From Robiginitomaculum sp. (GTDB taxonomy: Bacteria > Pseudomonadota > Alphaproteobacteria > Caulobacterales > Maricaulaceae): DNA of 64,000 nucleotides. Positions 49,821 to 61,207 of the stretch are shown piece after piece (position 1 is the stretch's first letter; every line of letters begins with the position of its first letter). A program made the position numbers and the translations under genes. Location: the NCBI GenBank assembly GCA_015485155.1, contig WFUF01000003.1, positions 62,001 to 126,000 on the forward strand. The letters are read 5' to 3'. The notes under the pieces were generated by a model. That model was not told the DNA's origin. It ran no database searches and saw only the letters and a program-made list of their open reading frames with translations.

Positions 49821-51449
49821 CTAAATTGTCGGAAGCACATGGTCCTTGAATTGCTCACGCAAATCCAGCTTGGAGACTTTGCCGGTTGGCCCATGGGGTA
49901 GTTCAGTTACAAACACCACATCATCTGGCATCCACCATTTGGCGATTTTATCGGTTAAAAACTCGCGAAAACTCTCAGCATCGGCTTCCATACCCTCTTT
50001 TAGCTGCACAATCAGCAAAGGCCTCTCGTCCCATTTTGGATGAGGCAAACCAATTACCGCACATTCAGCGGCCGCCGGGTGACCCATGGCCGCATTTTCA
50101 AGGTCAATGGAAGAAATCCACTCCCCTCCTGACTTAATTACATCCTTGGAGCGATCGGTAATTTGCATATAGCCTAATTCATCAATGGTTGCCACGTCTC
50201 CGGTATCAAACCAGCCTTCACTATCAAGAATATTGCCGCCTTCGCCGCCAAAATACGCGCTGGAAATAGCGGGGCCGCGTACCATCAGCCTGCCAAAGGC
50301 CTTGCCATCACAATCCAGCTCATTGTTGTCTTCATCAACAATGCACATTTCCACGATAAATGGCGGGCGCCCCTGTTTTAGGCGATAAGAGAGTTTTTCC
50401 TCATATGGCAGATGGGCGATTTCCGGCTCAATTCTTGATACGGTGCCAAGAGGTGAGGTTTCAGTCATGCCCCAAGCGTGAACTACATTTACACCGTATT
50501 TTTTGTCAAATGTTTCCATGATTGCCCGTGGGCATGCCGAGCCGCCAATAACCACTTCCTTTAAGTGCGGCAGCTTGTTGCCGGTGCTTTCAAGATAATT
50601 AAGCAGCATCAGCCATACGGTGGGAACCGCCGCTGATATGGTGCATTTTTCACCATCGAGCAGCTCAAAAATGCTTTTGCCATCCATCATTGGCCCCGGC
50701 ATTACCAAATTCATGCCGACCATTGGCGCGGTAAATGTCAGAGCCCAGGCATTGGCATGAAACATTGGCACTACCATTAAACAGGTATCACTTCCCGTGA
50801 TATTCATGGCATCGGGCATGGCCGCAGTCATTGCCATCAATGTGTTGGAGCGGTGGCTGTATAATACCCCTTTGGGGTTTCCGGTAGTGCCAGAAGTGTA
50901 ACAAAGCCCGCATGCAGTATTTTCGTCAAAATCACCCCATTTTACGTCGTCACTGCCTTCGGCCAGCAGGTCTTCAAAGCAAATTGCATTTTTCAGTGAG
51001 GTTTCCGGCATTTGACCAGAGTCACACATGATAATAAAGCACTCAATGGTCGGGACTTTGTCCTGTACCGCTTCAAGCAAGGGTACAAAACTTAAATCAA
51101 CAAAGAACATTTTATCGCCGGCATGGTTGATAATATATACCAATTGTTCCGGGTGCAGGCGTGGGTTTAATGTATGGCAGATGGCGCCAATTCCCATAAT
51201 CGCGTACCATGCTTCCATATGTCTGGCATTATTCCATGCCATGGTGCCGATGCGATCCCCCAGTTTGATACCGCGCTTTTGCAAGGCTGAAGACAGTTTT
51301 CGCGACCGATCATAAATTTCGCCATAGGTAGTGCGGGTGATCGAGCCATCTACTTGTCGTGAAATAATTTGACGATTTGGATGGTTGATATTGGCGTGGC
51401 GTAAAATTCGATCAGTGGTCAACTGCCAGTCTTGCATCATTCCTTGCAT
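49821..51449 (-). CDS. Long-chain fatty acid-CoA ligase / AMP-binding protein
   Basis: GLCYTSGTTGNPKGVLYSHRS, YMQITDRSKDVIKSGGEWISS. Confidence 0.93.
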   Translation of the reverse strand: MQGMMQDWQLTTDRILRHANINHPNRQIISRQVDGSITRTTYGEIYDRSRKLSSALQKRGIKLGDRIGTMAWNNARHMEAWYAIMGIGAICHTLNPRLHPEQLVYIINHAGDKMFFVDLSFVPLLEAVQDKVPTIECFIIMCDSGQMPETSLKNAICFEDLLAEGSDDVKWGDFDENTACGLCYTSGTTGNPKGVLYSHRSNTLMAMTAAMPDAMNITGSDTCLMVVPMFHANAWALTFTAPMVGMNLVMPGPMMDGKSIFELLDGEKCTISAAVPTVWLMLLNYLESTGNKLPHLKEVVIGGSACPRAIMETFDKKYGVNVVHAWGMTETSPLGTVSRIEPEIAHLPYEEKLSYRLKQGRPPFIVEMCIVDEDNNELDCDGKAFGRLMVRGPAISSAYFGGEGGNILDSEGWFDTGDVATIDELGYMQITDRSKDVIKSGGEWISSIDLENAAMGHPAAAECAVIGLPHPKWDERPLLIVQLKEGMEADAESFREFLTDKIAKWWMPDDVVFVTELPHGPTGKVSKLDLREQFKDHVLPTI

Positions 51450-51470
51450 GATATTCTCCCCAATTCCGTG

Positions 51471-52139
51471 TTACGGATATAATCTCATATTATTCCATTT
51501 AGATTTATCGCTTTTCCGGGTGAACTGCAATCTATCATGCAGACGAAATGGCCGATCTCGCCAAAATTCCATTTGCACAGGCTTCAGGCGAAACCCTGAC
51601 CAGTGCTCTGGACGGTTTATTTTCCCAACTCCAAATTCTGCAACCTTGGCAGCAATACGTTTTTCCAGTGCAAAGCGGCTTTCTAATGGTTCTGACTGTT
51701 TTGAGGCATGAGCGCCTATTTTGCTGTCTCTGGCCCGGCTGGCAAAATACTCATCAGCTTCGGCAGCACTTACTGGCTCAACAGTTCCGCGTATCCGTAT
51801 TTGCCTGCGGATGCTTTTCCAGTGAAATACCAGCGCCGCTTTTGCATTGGCATGTAATTGTCTAGCCTTTGCACTGTTAAGATTGGTGTAAAAAACAAAT
51901 CCTCGTTCATCAAACCCCTTTAACAAAACCATGCGCGCATCGGGCATTTTGTTTTCATCTACGCTGGCCAGTGTCATGGCGTTAGGATCATTGGGCTCGT
52001 GTTTGCTGGCCATATCCAGCCAATCACCAAACAAAGCGAACGGGTCTTTACGGTCGAACAGGTCGATGGTCTCATCCTCGGCGCTGTCGCGGTAATCTTC
52101 AGCGCTGGGGCTTGCAGGAATTGAGGTTTGCTTTTTCAT
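51471..52139 (-). CDS. pdxH: Pyridoxamine 5'-phosphate oxidase
   Basis: [46 protein letters not shown]. Confidence 0.95.
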   Translation of the reverse strand: MKKQTSIPASPSAEDYRDSAEDETIDLFDRKDPFALFGDWLDMASKHEPNDPNAMTLASVDENKMPDARMVLLKGFDERGFVFYTNLNSAKARQLHANAKAALVFHWKSIRRQIRIRGTVEPVSAAEADEYFASRARDSKIGAHASKQSEPLESRFALEKRIAAKVAEFGVGKINRPEHWSGFRLKPVQMEFWRDRPFRLHDRLQFTRKSDKSKWNNMRLYP

Positions 52140-52185
52140 AACTCTTGTTTACTCCCTTGATACGGGTTTTGCCTAGCCTGCTGGC

Positions 52186-52956
52186 ATGAATGATTCGTTT
52201 TTGATTTTGGGTGTAGAACCCGGTGCCGATCAATCGGCTATTCGTGTGGCATATCGCAATCTGGCAAAAATATGGCATCCTGATCAACCCAGAGGTGATG
52301 CGGCAAAATTTGTGCAAATTCGCCGGGCTTATGAACAGTTGTCAAACCACCAACCAAGGCTAACTGATAAAACAAATAATCGTCGGCATGTTAGCTTATT
52401 ACGCAAGTTTATAAAAAGATCATCTTCAAAACCGGCTTCAAAAGCGCAAACAGGGTCTGATATTCAATTGCGGCTGCAGGTGCATATTGATGATTTAATC
52501 AATGGCGCTATACGTCAACTTACTTTGCCGGACGGCAGATCTGTTGAATTTCGTATTGAAAAAGGCCATTCAGAAAGCACAAAATTAAAGCTAAAGGGTT
52601 TGGGAGAGCCGGGAAAAAATGGCGGTAAAAAAGGCGATTTGCTGGTTGAGCTGCAGATAAAGCCTCAAAAAAACCTCTGGCTTGAGGGTCGTGACCTGCA
52701 TATGGAACTTGCACGTCCCTTGTGGGTATTGCGCAAAGGCGGTGTGCAGCAAATCCGCACACCTGCAGGCTGGGTAAAACTGCCCATTCCGCCATTATCC
52801 GGGCCCAGCACAATCATAAAAATCAGGAAAAATGGCCTGCCTGCGAACGGTATGTTTCCTGCGGGCGATTTATTTGTGCATTTGCGCGAGCAGCAATTGG
52901 CAGATACTGGCGATGCGGTTGATGCATTTCTTAAGAACTTCGGTACCGGCACTTGA
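52186..52956 (+). CDS. DnaJ-class chaperone (J domain plus DnaJ C-terminal domain)
   Basis: [50 protein letters not shown]; note HPDQ in place of the J-domain HPD(K/R). Confidence 0.88.
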   Translation: MNDSFLILGVEPGADQSAIRVAYRNLAKIWHPDQPRGDAAKFVQIRRAYEQLSNHQPRLTDKTNNRRHVSLLRKFIKRSSSKPASKAQTGSDIQLRLQVHIDDLINGAIRQLTLPDGRSVEFRIEKGHSESTKLKLKGLGEPGKNGGKKGDLLVELQIKPQKNLWLEGRDLHMELARPLWVLRKGGVQQIRTPAGWVKLPIPPLSGPSTIIKIRKNGLPANGMFPAGDLFVHLREQQLADTGDAVDAFLKNFGTGT

Positions 52957-52987
52957 GGTTGACGGCTGTATCGGCTTTAACCAGATT

Positions 52988-54079
52988 ATGAGCTATAACA
53001 CATTTGGACATTTGTTTCGTTTTACCAGTTGGGGGGAAAGCCACGGCACGGCCATTGGCGCGGTGGTTGATGGCTGTCCACCAGGTCTGGTGTTAAATGA
53101 GGATTTAATTCAACCGTTTTTAGATGCACGAAGACCTGGAACATCAAAATATGTAACCCAGCGCAAAGAGCCGGACAGAATAAAGATATTATCCGGTGTG
53201 TTTGAAGGTTTGACCACCGGGCATCCAATTAGTCTTTTTATTGAAAATGAAGATGCCCGCTCAAAAGATTATGGAGATATTTCCAATACTTACCGTCCAG
53301 GTCATGCTGATTTTACCTATGATGCAAAATACGGATTTCGTGATTATAGGGGCGGTGGGCGATCTTCTGCCCGGGAAACAGCGCTAAGAGTGGCTGCCGG
53401 TGCCATAGCAAGGCAGATACTTGGCGATACAATAAATATTGGTGCAGCTTTGGTACAGATAGGCGATCAACCGGTGGATCGCAGTCAGTGGGACTGGAGT
53501 GAGGTGCGCAAAAATGATCTGTTCTGCCCCTCGGCCCGAACTGCAAAAAGTTGGGAGAAATTGCTTGGTGAAATACGCAAAAGCGGCGATTCTGTTGGCG
53601 CTGTTGTCGAGGTTATAGCCTCTGGGCTTCCCGCTGGCTGGGGCGCGCCAGTATATGACAAGCTGGATGCAAAAATAGCCGCGGCCTTAATGTCAATCCC
53701 GGCGACCAAGGGTGTGGAAATCGGAGCTGGATTTGCTGCTGCTACCATGCGCGGTACGGACCATGCTGATGAGATGTGCATGCAAGATAATAAACCTGCC
53801 TTTCTTTCCAATAATAATGGCGGGATATTAGGCGGTATCAGCTCCGGACAGGATATTGTTGCGCGCATGGCAGTAAAGCCTACATCCTCAATTTCAACCA
53901 AGCGCCGTTCAATCACTCGTGAGGGCAAGGAAATAGACGTGCGCACCAAAGGACGCCATGACCCGTGTGTAGGCATCCGTGCTGTTCCGGTGGCCGAGGC
54001 CATGTTGGCTATGGTATTGGCTGATGCCAAGTTAATGCACCTTGCTCAAACCGGCCGATTTGGTTCCGCCTGGGATTAA
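52988..54079 (+). CDS. aroC: Chorismate synthase
   Basis: [44 protein letters not shown]. Start at internal ATG. Confidence 0.97.
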   Translation: MSYNTFGHLFRFTSWGESHGTAIGAVVDGCPPGLVLNEDLIQPFLDARRPGTSKYVTQRKEPDRIKILSGVFEGLTTGHPISLFIENEDARSKDYGDISNTYRPGHADFTYDAKYGFRDYRGGGRSSARETALRVAAGAIARQILGDTINIGAALVQIGDQPVDRSQWDWSEVRKNDLFCPSARTAKSWEKLLGEIRKSGDSVGAVVEVIASGLPAGWGAPVYDKLDAKIAAALMSIPATKGVEIGAGFAAATMRGTDHADEMCMQDNKPAFLSNNNGGILGGISSGQDIVARMAVKPTSSISTKRRSITREGKEIDVRTKGRHDPCVGIRAVPVAEAMLAMVLADAKLMHLAQTGRFGSAWD

Positions 54080-54218
54080 GCACTCTCGTAAAAGACGCAT
54101 ATCATTATTTTACTGGATATTCTTAACACAACAAGCGCTTCATCTGCCGTTCAGCCAGGGTTTTCTATTCTGCAATAGTCGCTGCAAAACAACAGCGGAT
54201 TTTGAAGGAGAGACCCCA

Positions 54219-54752
54219 ATGAGAAACTCACTAATCGCAGCTGCAACCTTGCTGGCCGGATTTACTATTCCTGCTGCAGCTTCTGCTGATCCTGGCAATT
54301 ATAACTGCCGAAATAACAATTCAGACCAGGTAACCGGAGCCTTGATTGGAGGCCTGCTTGGCGGCGTTGTTGGTTCGCAAATTGCCCCTCATGAAAGCCA
54401 GGGTGAAGGTGCGGCCATTGGCGCTGTGGTTGGTGGTCTTGCCGGAGTTGCTGTTACCAGTGGCAATAATTGCGGTAATGCATATCGGAATGTTCAGTAT
54501 AATAACCGTTATGGTCGTGGTTATTACAATAACCAATATCCGCATGGCTATAACAGATATAATACCGGCTATGGGCAGGATCCTCATTATAGAACCCGCC
54601 CGCATTCCAGGGCCGAACGCCGGGCAATTCGTCATGAGCGAAGGGACAGGCGATATTATAATAATCAACGCCCGCACAACCGTTATAACCGCGGATATAA
54701 CAGACCTCATAACGGATCCAGTGTAAATATTCGCGTCAATCGCACACACTGA
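54219..54752 (+). CDS. Glycine-zipper 2TM domain protein with N/Y/R-rich tail
   Basis: Signal peptide; GALIGGLLGGVVGSQIAP...GAAIGAVVGGLAGVAV; repeated RYNRGYN-type tail. Confidence 0.85.
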   Translation: MRNSLIAAATLLAGFTIPAAASADPGNYNCRNNNSDQVTGALIGGLLGGVVGSQIAPHESQGEGAAIGAVVGGLAGVAVTSGNNCGNAYRNVQYNNRYGRGYYNNQYPHGYNRYNTGYGQDPHYRTRPHSRAERRAIRHERRDRRYYNNQRPHNRYNRGYNRPHNGSSVNIRVNRTH

Positions 54753-54771
54753 TTGGCCAGTACTAAAAAAT

Positions 54772-54802
54772 AAAGGCGGCCCCGATGAGAGGGGCCGCCT
54801 TT
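54772..54802 (+). terminator. Strong intrinsic terminator
   Basis: AAAGGCGGCCCC-GATGAGA-GGGGCCGCCTTT. Confidence 0.9.
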
Positions 54803-55035
54803 AATCATAGTTTTTCAGCTTTTAACCAGCATCAGGAGTTTGGAGTTTTTCCAATGCTTATCATTGTCCTTGTAAATTATAACCGCCAGCACTGGCCGCG
54901 GCGATAAAACCCACTCCAGACGGAATTTTGGCCTGGGCAAATGTGACAAAACAAAATCCAGATAAGGCTTGGATACTATCTGCGTCAAATGATATAGGAA
55001 TTTACAGGATAACAGGAAAAGAGCCTGATCAATTA

Positions 55036-55539
55036 TTACAGGCTGGAACTCATTTCCTTAATGCCCTCATCAATCAGCTTGGTTTTTACTGATTTTGGTA
55101 CAGAGGTCTCAAGAGCAATCTCAGCCGCCCGCACCGCCAGATCAACAGCACGATCACGAACCAGGTTTTGCGCCTGCGCTTCGGCCTGCTCAATACGCCG
55201 GTTAGCAGCTTCAGCCCGGCGCTCTAATTGTTCTGCAAGCTGTGCACGCATATCTGCGGCATATAATTGTGCTTCCTTTTTTGCTTGAGCAACAATGTCT
55301 TCGGCTTCTTTTTCGGCAGCTCTTTGCTTGCGAGTATAAGAGGCCAGTAATTCCTGAGCTTCTTCGCGCAATTGCCGCGCCTGATCCAGTTCCTCGCGAA
55401 TTTTATCAGCGCGCTCATCCAGAGCCTTGGCCGCCAATCCCGGAACCTTCATATACAAAACTGCACCAAAAAACACAGCCAAAGCAATGGTCACCCACAT
55501 GGTAGGATCGCCAAAATCAAACAGCCAGTTGAAATACAT
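55036..55539 (-). CDS. atpF: F0F1 ATP synthase subunit b
   Basis: Single TM then long coiled coil ERADKIREELDQARQLREEAQELLASYTRKQRAAEKEAEDIV. Confidence 0.93.
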   Translation of the reverse strand: MYFNWLFDFGDPTMWVTIALAVFFGAVLYMKVPGLAAKALDERADKIREELDQARQLREEAQELLASYTRKQRAAEKEAEDIVAQAKKEAQLYAADMRAQLAEQLERRAEAANRRIEQAEAQAQNLVRDRAVDLAVRAAEIALETSVPKSVKTKLIDEGIKEMSSSL

Positions 55540-55549
55540 GCTATTCTCC

Positions 55550-56113
55550 TTAGGCCGAAGCCAGCTTCACGGCTTTTTTAATGTCGGCCGCAGCAGGGGC
55601 CACGCCGCCCAGTTTACTTACGATATCTGTAGTAGCAGCAATTGCAACGTCTTCAACCTTGGCCAGAGCCGCATCGGTCGCAGCACGAATCTGAACCTCA
55701 GACCTGGCAGCAGCTTCGGCAAAGCCTGCTTCTGCTGCAGCAGTTTCAGCTGCCAGCTCCGCATCCATTTTTGCGCGGGTTTCTGCTGCAATCATGTGAG
55801 CTTTTGACCTTGATGAGGCAAGAGCCTTCTCATAAGCCTGATGAGCTACTTCGGCATCAGCTTTCATCGCTGCTGCCTGATCTAGATCATCAGCCACCCG
55901 ATCTTTGCGTTCTTCTAACGTTGAAGCCAGACGAGGCAGAATCACCTTCCACAGGATAAGAAACATCAAGCCAAATGAGATCACCAGCCAGAAAAAATGT
56001 GGCACTGCATAGGTCATGTCAAAAGGCGAAAATGCCTCTTTCGCATAAGGATCCTCGTGCGGAACAAGTGTCCCTTCACCGTGTGAAGGCGACGAAGTAC
56101 TGCCCGGTGCCAT
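55550..56113 (-). CDS. atpG: F0F1 ATP synthase subunit b'
   Basis: Second b-type subunit upstream of atpF; LWKVILPRLASTLEERKDRVADDLDQAAAMK. Start assumed MAPGS. Confidence 0.88.
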   Translation of the reverse strand: MAPGSTSSPSHGEGTLVPHEDPYAKEAFSPFDMTYAVPHFFWLVISFGLMFLILWKVILPRLASTLEERKDRVADDLDQAAAMKADAEVAHQAYEKALASSRSKAHMIAAETRAKMDAELAAETAAAEAGFAEAAARSEVQIRAATDAALAKVEDVAIAATTDIVSKLGGVAPAAADIKKAVKLASA

Positions 56114-56195
56114 TTCCAATCCGTTTAACAAAATCATTGCAGCTCTCACTTGCATAATGCCCGGCCCCTTAAAACAGACAGGCCGGACGCGGCAT

Positions 56196-56420
56196 TTAGC
56201 CAAACATGATCATAAAAGCGATAACCAGCGAGAAAATCCCGAAGGCTTCTGCCATGGCAAAACCAAAGATTAGATTACCAAACTGCTTGCTGGCAGCCGA
56301 TGGGTTACGTAAAGCGCCGGTTAAAAAGTTACCAAACACAATACCAACGCCAATCGCGGCGCCGCCCATGCCCAGAGTTGCCAACCCGGCACCGATCATT
56401 TTTGCTGCTTCTACTTCCAT
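56196..56420 (-). CDS. atpE: F0F1 ATP synthase subunit c
   Basis: [38 protein letters not shown]...[20 protein letters not shown]. Confidence 0.97.
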   Translation of the reverse strand: MEVEAAKMIGAGLATLGMGGAAIGVGIVFGNFLTGALRNPSAASKQFGNLIFGFAMAEAFGIFSLVIAFMIMFG

Positions 56421-56463
56421 AATAATTCCCCTTCAAGGATCAAAATAAGTGCTTTACGCCGGA

Positions 56464-57222
56464 TCAGTGACCGGGATGCAAAGCGTCGTTTAGATAAATA
56501 CAAGTTAAAATCGCAAACACATAGGCTTGCAAAAAGGCGACCAGAAACTCCAGCGCCAATAAGGCAATAGTAAATACAAATGGCCCAATGGCGCCTAAAG
56601 CTGCCAATCCACCCATACTGCCAATGGTGACAATAAAACCGGCAAACACTTTTAATACCGTATGACCGCCCAGCATATTGGCAAACAAACGTAATGAATG
56701 ACTAATGGGTCGGGAGAAGAAAGACAGCAATTCAATTGGTACAATGAAAATCAAAGCAGCCCAATGCATTCCTGATGGCGTGAACAGTTTGAAAAAACCC
56801 AGACCATTTTTATAAAAGCCAAAACCGATCACAGTGAAAAACACGGTTACGGCCAAGCTGGCGGTAATCACCACTTGTGAGGTTACGGTGAAAAATCCCG
56901 GCACCATGCCCAGCATATTGGTCGCCAGTACAAAGATGAACAGGGCAAATACAAACGGAAAAAACCGCAAACCCTCATTGCCGGCAGTAGAGCGGATCAT
57001 ATCAGCAATAAATTCATAAGTAATTTCGGCAATCGATTGCCCGCGACCGGGGATCAGATTGGTTTTGCGTGTAGCCATAAGCAACAAAACCATCGCCACA
57101 CCAATAGCAACCCACATGGAAACCACAACATTGGTAATTGACAGGTCCAGCGGCCCAGCCTGAATAGTGGCAACTGTTTTCACCTTGAACTGGTGCATCG
57201 GGTCTAATGAAGCGAGTGCCAT
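56464..57222 (-). CDS. atpB: F0F1 ATP synthase subunit a
   Basis: FFSRPISHSLRLFANMLGGHTVLKVFAGF; VAFLQAYVFAILTCIYLNDALH. Confidence 0.97.
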   Translation of the reverse strand: MALASLDPMHQFKVKTVATIQAGPLDLSITNVVVSMWVAIGVAMVLLLMATRKTNLIPGRGQSIAEITYEFIADMIRSTAGNEGLRFFPFVFALFIFVLATNMLGMVPGFFTVTSQVVITASLAVTVFFTVIGFGFYKNGLGFFKLFTPSGMHWAALIFIVPIELLSFFSRPISHSLRLFANMLGGHTVLKVFAGFIVTIGSMGGLAALGAIGPFVFTIALLALEFLVAFLQAYVFAILTCIYLNDALHPGH

Positions 57223-57236
57223 TTAGGCGTCTCCGA

Positions 57237-57566
57237 TTAATTTTCCTTGTCTGCATAAGAGCCGGGATCATTCCCGTCTTCTTCTGCATCCTGCGCTGCC
57301 CTTTTTGCCGAACGGATTGCCGAACGCAAGCCACTGACAAAACCTAATAACATAAAAACAACCAAACCAAAGGGAGCGCTATCAAATAACCGGTCCACAA
57401 ACCAGCCTAACAACGCCCCGGCCAAAACTCCGCCGATGAACTCCATCCCATGACGTAGACCGGAAGCTGAACCTTGATGCGATTTTCCTGACCGATGGCC
57501 AGATTTATCTTCTCTGGCTGCTCGTAATTTCGCTTCAAATTCTTCCAGATCGTCAGAAATAGTCAC
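57237..57566 (-). CDS. atpI: AtpI-like F0F1 assembly protein
   Basis: GMEFIGGVLAGALLGWFVDRLFDSAPFGLVVFMLLGFVSGLRSAIR; start likely GTG at 57566. Confidence 0.88.
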   Translation of the reverse strand: MTISDDLEEFEAKLRAAREDKSGHRSGKSHQGSASGLRHGMEFIGGVLAGALLGWFVDRLFDSAPFGLVVFMLLGFVSGLRSAIRSAKRAAQDAEEDGNDPGSYADKEN

Positions 57567-57745
57567 CTCAGGTTTTAATAGGCACCCACGGAAAAACACC
57601 CCCCGCGAAAACCCCAATTGTTTACATGAGCATTTCTGCTCAGGCGCGCGCAATCTATCCGCGGTGCACTGGCAAGTCAAGCATGTTTGAACATTAGTTA
57701 ATCTATTGAAAATAAACGAAAAAATATGAATTACCGGTATTTTAC

Positions 57746-60700
57746 CTATTCCGCAGCAATCAGGTCTTCCGCCCGTTGTAAATCCACAGAAACTAATTGT
57801 GAAACGCCACGTTCAGCCATGGTAACACCATATAACCGATCAACCCGCGACATGGTGAGCGGATTGTGAGTAATTACAATGAACCTGGTTTGTGTACGGG
57901 TACGCATTTCATCAAGCATGGTGCAGAACCGGTCGACATTGGCATCATCCAAAGGAGCATCCACCTCATCAAGCACACAGACCGGGGCAGGGTTTGACAA
58001 AAACACCGCAAAAATCAACGCCATTGCTGTCAATGCCTGTTCGCCACCAGACATAAGGCTCATATTCTCCATTTTCTTACCCGGAGGACAGGCAAAAATA
58101 TCCAGACCAGCCTCAAGCGGATCATCAGACTCGGTCAACCTAAGCTCAGCCTCTCCACCATTAAACAATGTTAAAAACAAAGACTTAAAGTGATCGTGAA
58201 TGGTATCAAACGCCGCCAGCAATCGTGCCCGTCCCTCCTCGTTTAGTACATCGACACCTTTGCGCAGTTTGGCAATTGCAATTGTCAATTCCTCACGATC
58301 ACTTTCCATTTCCTGCAGGCGGCCAGATAATTCTTCGGCCTGTTCTTCGGCCTGTAGATTGACCCCATCAATATTATCACGTTCCTGCCGCAATTTGTGC
58401 AGACGGCTATCAGCTTCAACAGCATCTTTGGGAATTTTGCGCAAACCGGAGTGACTGGTATCTAACTGCTCCGGCGCAATCCCCATGGCCTGAGTGATGG
58501 TATTAGTGATCTCCTCAAGCCGCTCAGCAGCACTTTCAAGCTTTGCCTGTAATCCTGCCTTGGCCTCTCTGGCTGCTGCCGCCGCCGAATCAGCTGCCTT
58601 TGTGGCTTCACGGGCTTCGCGCAAATCCGAATCAGCCTGCGCCAGGGCATCAGAAGCTTCCCGCGCCCGTTTTTCAGCGACTTCATACTCTGAAAATATT
58701 CTTTGCCGTTTTTTAGCAATTTCCTCTGGCGCAGTTATAGTCGTTTCAAGGCGCGACTTGGTTTCCTCCTGCCGGATGCGCAAAGCTGCTAACCGCTGCT
58801 CCGAGCTATCCTTACGGGTGTGCCAGCTTTCAATTTCCTGATGCAGTATTTTCTTGCGCTGGGCCCTATCTTCAAATTCACGCTCAACTGATTGCAATGA
58901 AGCTGCAGCATCAGCCGCTGTCTGGCGGGCCTTATCCCGCTTTATGCCTGCTTCATCCAATTGTTCTTGTAACGCATCTATATCCCTGGCATCAGTTTTT
59001 GCCATGGCAGCTTGCGCCTGGGCCAGTTCTTTAGCGGCAACTTCAAGTTCAGCCTGCCAATGTTCCAGTTTTTGCGATAGGGCCTCTGCCTTGGCTTCAC
59101 GCTTAAAATCACTTTGACGCAAATCATCAACATGGCGCTGCGCTTCTCGTGCTGCCTGCTGTTTTTCAGGCATTTGCTGGCGCTCGGATTTTAATTGCTC
59201 AAACTGCTCCTGTCGTGCCTGTTTGGATGCAAGCCAGTTTTCACGTTGTTGTTGCTGTTCATCTTTGGCCCTGGCAATTTCAGGCACCAAAGCCTGTAGT
59301 CGGTTTTTCTGTTCCAACCGAACAGCGGCACCTGATTGCGCATCGGTGTTTATGTGCAGTCCATCCCAGCGCCATAAGTGCCCTTGTGTGCTGACCAGAC
59401 GCTGACCTGGTAATAAGTCCCGCCACATGCTTTCACCAAGTTCAGCCTCGACTACCCCAACCTGCGACAACCGGGCATTTAGCGATGAAGGAACCTGCAC
59501 CTTGTCCGCCAGAAGAATAACCCCTTCGGGTAATTGCTGGTCGGCTTTGGCGCCTTTGCCCCAGTGCGCCGGGGCATCTGGATCAAGACCTATCTGTAAA
59601 TCATCACCAAGGGCTGCGGCCAAAGCCTGCTCAAAACCGCTATCCACTTCGATCTGCTCGGACAGGGGCAGCCAGTCACCCTGCGATGCAGATGCCACCG
59701 CTTTTTCCAATCCGTCCTGTTCAGCGCGAAGCTGATCATAAATGCGCCGGGACTTATCAAAAGCCTGCCGGGAGGAATTTACAGCTTCCTCTGCCTGCGC
59801 CAATTCCTGTTCAGCATCACTTATTCTAGATCTGCAGGCTGAGACCTCATTGGTGGTTCTTTCCAATTCCTGTTCGGCGGCTCTAAGCTCTGCCAGTTTT
59901 TGCAGATCCGGCTCGAGAATTTTAATTTGTGAGGTGGCCTCTGCCAGCTCTTTTTCAAGGCGCTGTTTTCTATCATGAAGCGAAGCAAGATTAGCCTGCG
60001 TGCTGGCAATACTGGCCTGTTGCTCGGCATAAGCTGTCATGAGTTTTTCAAACTCCGCCTCAGCATCATCGCGAGCTCTGGCCGCAGCCGCAGCCTGTTT
60101 TTGCAGGTTTGAACGGGTTTCATGGGCATCGCTTTGTGCAAAAGCTGCTAACTCGGATTGCTCATCCTGCAATCTTGCAATATTAGACCTTGCGTCTTCA
60201 ACCAACTCATTTTCATGGTGCAAGTCCCGTTTAATTTCCTGCAAACGAAGCTCTAGGGCTGTCTGCCGGGATTGGGCTTCACGTTCATCACGGGCTACAC
60301 TTTCTCTGGCTGAGGACAGCCTTGCAACCAATGCGGTGGCAATTGCCTGTTCCTCACGCAAGTCATCCATGCCCACACTGGCAGCTTCCAGTGCCGCCAG
60401 CGCCCTGGCCGCTGTCCCGGCAAGATCCCCAGATGTTCGTTGCAATTCATCCAGTTCCTGCTGCACAGCATCCAGCGCAGCTTTGGCTTCAGTCCAACGC
60501 AGCAAATAGGCAAATGACTCAAGCGCCCGGATTTCTGCAGACAGATTGCGATAACGTGAGGCAATTCGCACCTGCCGCTTTAACTGCTGGTGCTGCATTT
60601 GCAATTCCTCACTAATATCATCCAAGCGGGATAAATTAGTTTCTGCGGCCCGCAATCGTAATTCTGCCTCATGACGGCGGGTGTGCAGGCCCGAAATACC

Positions 60701-61204
60701 AGCGGCTTCTTCTAAAACCCGGCGCCGGTTTTGCGGCTTTGCCGAAATCAGCTCATTGATCTGCCCCTGCCGCACCAAAGCCGGAGAATTGGCGCCAGTG
60801 GATGCATCGGCAAATAATAATTGCACATCCTTCGCCCGGCATGACTTGCCATTTATGTGATAACTGGAGCCAGCCCCGCGATTGATCCGGCGCGATACCT
60901 CTAATACATCAGCGTCGTTAAACTGTGCAGGAGCGCTGCGATCAGAATTATCAATCACCAGTACGACGCTGGCCTGATTGCGGGCAGGTCTTTCATTAGT
61001 GCCTGAAAAAATAACATCATCCATCGCACCAGCCCGCATGGCTTTGGCGGAATTGGCACCCATTACCCAGCGCAAGGCTTCGAGTAAATTTGACTTTCCG
61101 CAACCATTCGGGCCGACAATGCCAGTTACTCCGGTCTCGATCCTGAATTCAGCGGCATCGACAAAGGACTTAAATCCGACAAGTTTCAGCGAGGTGAATT
61201 GCAC
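57746..61204 (-). CDS. smc: Chromosome segregation protein SMC
   Basis: LKLVGFKSFVDAAEFRIETGVTGIVGPNGCGKSNLLEALRWVMG; C-terminal LMSGGEQALTAMALIFAVFLSNPAPVCVLDEVDAPLDDAN. Confidence 0.97.
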   Translation of the reverse strand: MQFTSLKLVGFKSFVDAAEFRIETGVTGIVGPNGCGKSNLLEALRWVMGANSAKAMRAGAMDDVIFSGTNERPARNQASVVLVIDNSDRSAPAQFNDADVLEVSRRINRGAGSSYHINGKSCRAKDVQLLFADASTGANSPALVRQGQINELISAKPQNRRRVLEEAAGISGLHTRRHEAELRLRAAETNLSRLDDISEELQMQHQQLKRQVRIASRYRNLSAEIRALESFAYLLRWTEAKAALDAVQQELDELQRTSGDLAGTAARALAALEAASVGMDDLREEQAIATALVARLSSARESVARDEREAQSRQTALELRLQEIKRDLHHENELVEDARSNIARLQDEQSELAAFAQSDAHETRSNLQKQAAAAARARDDAEAEFEKLMTAYAEQQASIASTQANLASLHDRKQRLEKELAEATSQIKILEPDLQKLAELRAAEQELERTTNEVSACRSRISDAEQELAQAEEAVNSSRQAFDKSRRIYDQLRAEQDGLEKAVASASQGDWLPLSEQIEVDSGFEQALAAALGDDLQIGLDPDAPAHWGKGAKADQQLPEGVILLADKVQVPSSLNARLSQVGVVEAELGESMWRDLLPGQRLVSTQGHLWRWDGLHINTDAQSGAAVRLEQKNRLQALVPEIARAKDEQQQQRENWLASKQARQEQFEQLKSERQQMPEKQQAAREAQRHVDDLRQSDFKREAKAEALSQKLEHWQAELEVAAKELAQAQAAMAKTDARDIDALQEQLDEAGIKRDKARQTAADAAASLQSVEREFEDRAQRKKILHQEIESWHTRKDSSEQRLAALRIRQEETKSRLETTITAPEEIAKKRQRIFSEYEVAEKRAREASDALAQADSDLREAREATKAADSAAAAAREAKAGLQAKLESAAERLEEITNTITQAMGIAPEQLDTSHSGLRKIPKDAVEADSRLHKLRQERDNIDGVNLQAEEQAEELSGRLQEMESDREELTIAIAKLRKGVDVLNEEGRARLLAAFDTIHDHFKSLFLTLFNGGEAELRLTESDDPLEAGLDIFACPPGKKMENMSLMSGGEQALTAMALIFAVFLSNPAPVCVLDEVDAPLDDANVDRFCTMLDEMRTRTQTRFIVITHNPLTMSRVDRLYGVTMAERGVSQLVSVDLQRAEDLIAAE

Positions 61205-61207
61205 GTA

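Noticed and set aside
54321-54749. 142-aa minus-strand ORF over the glycine-zipper gene
   Set aside because: Isoleucine-rich antisense of an N/Y-rich tail, no independent support.
57879-60615. Many plus-strand ORFs inside smc
   Set aside because: Antisense to a clear SMC coding region; serine/alanine-rich low-complexity products typical of antisense reading.
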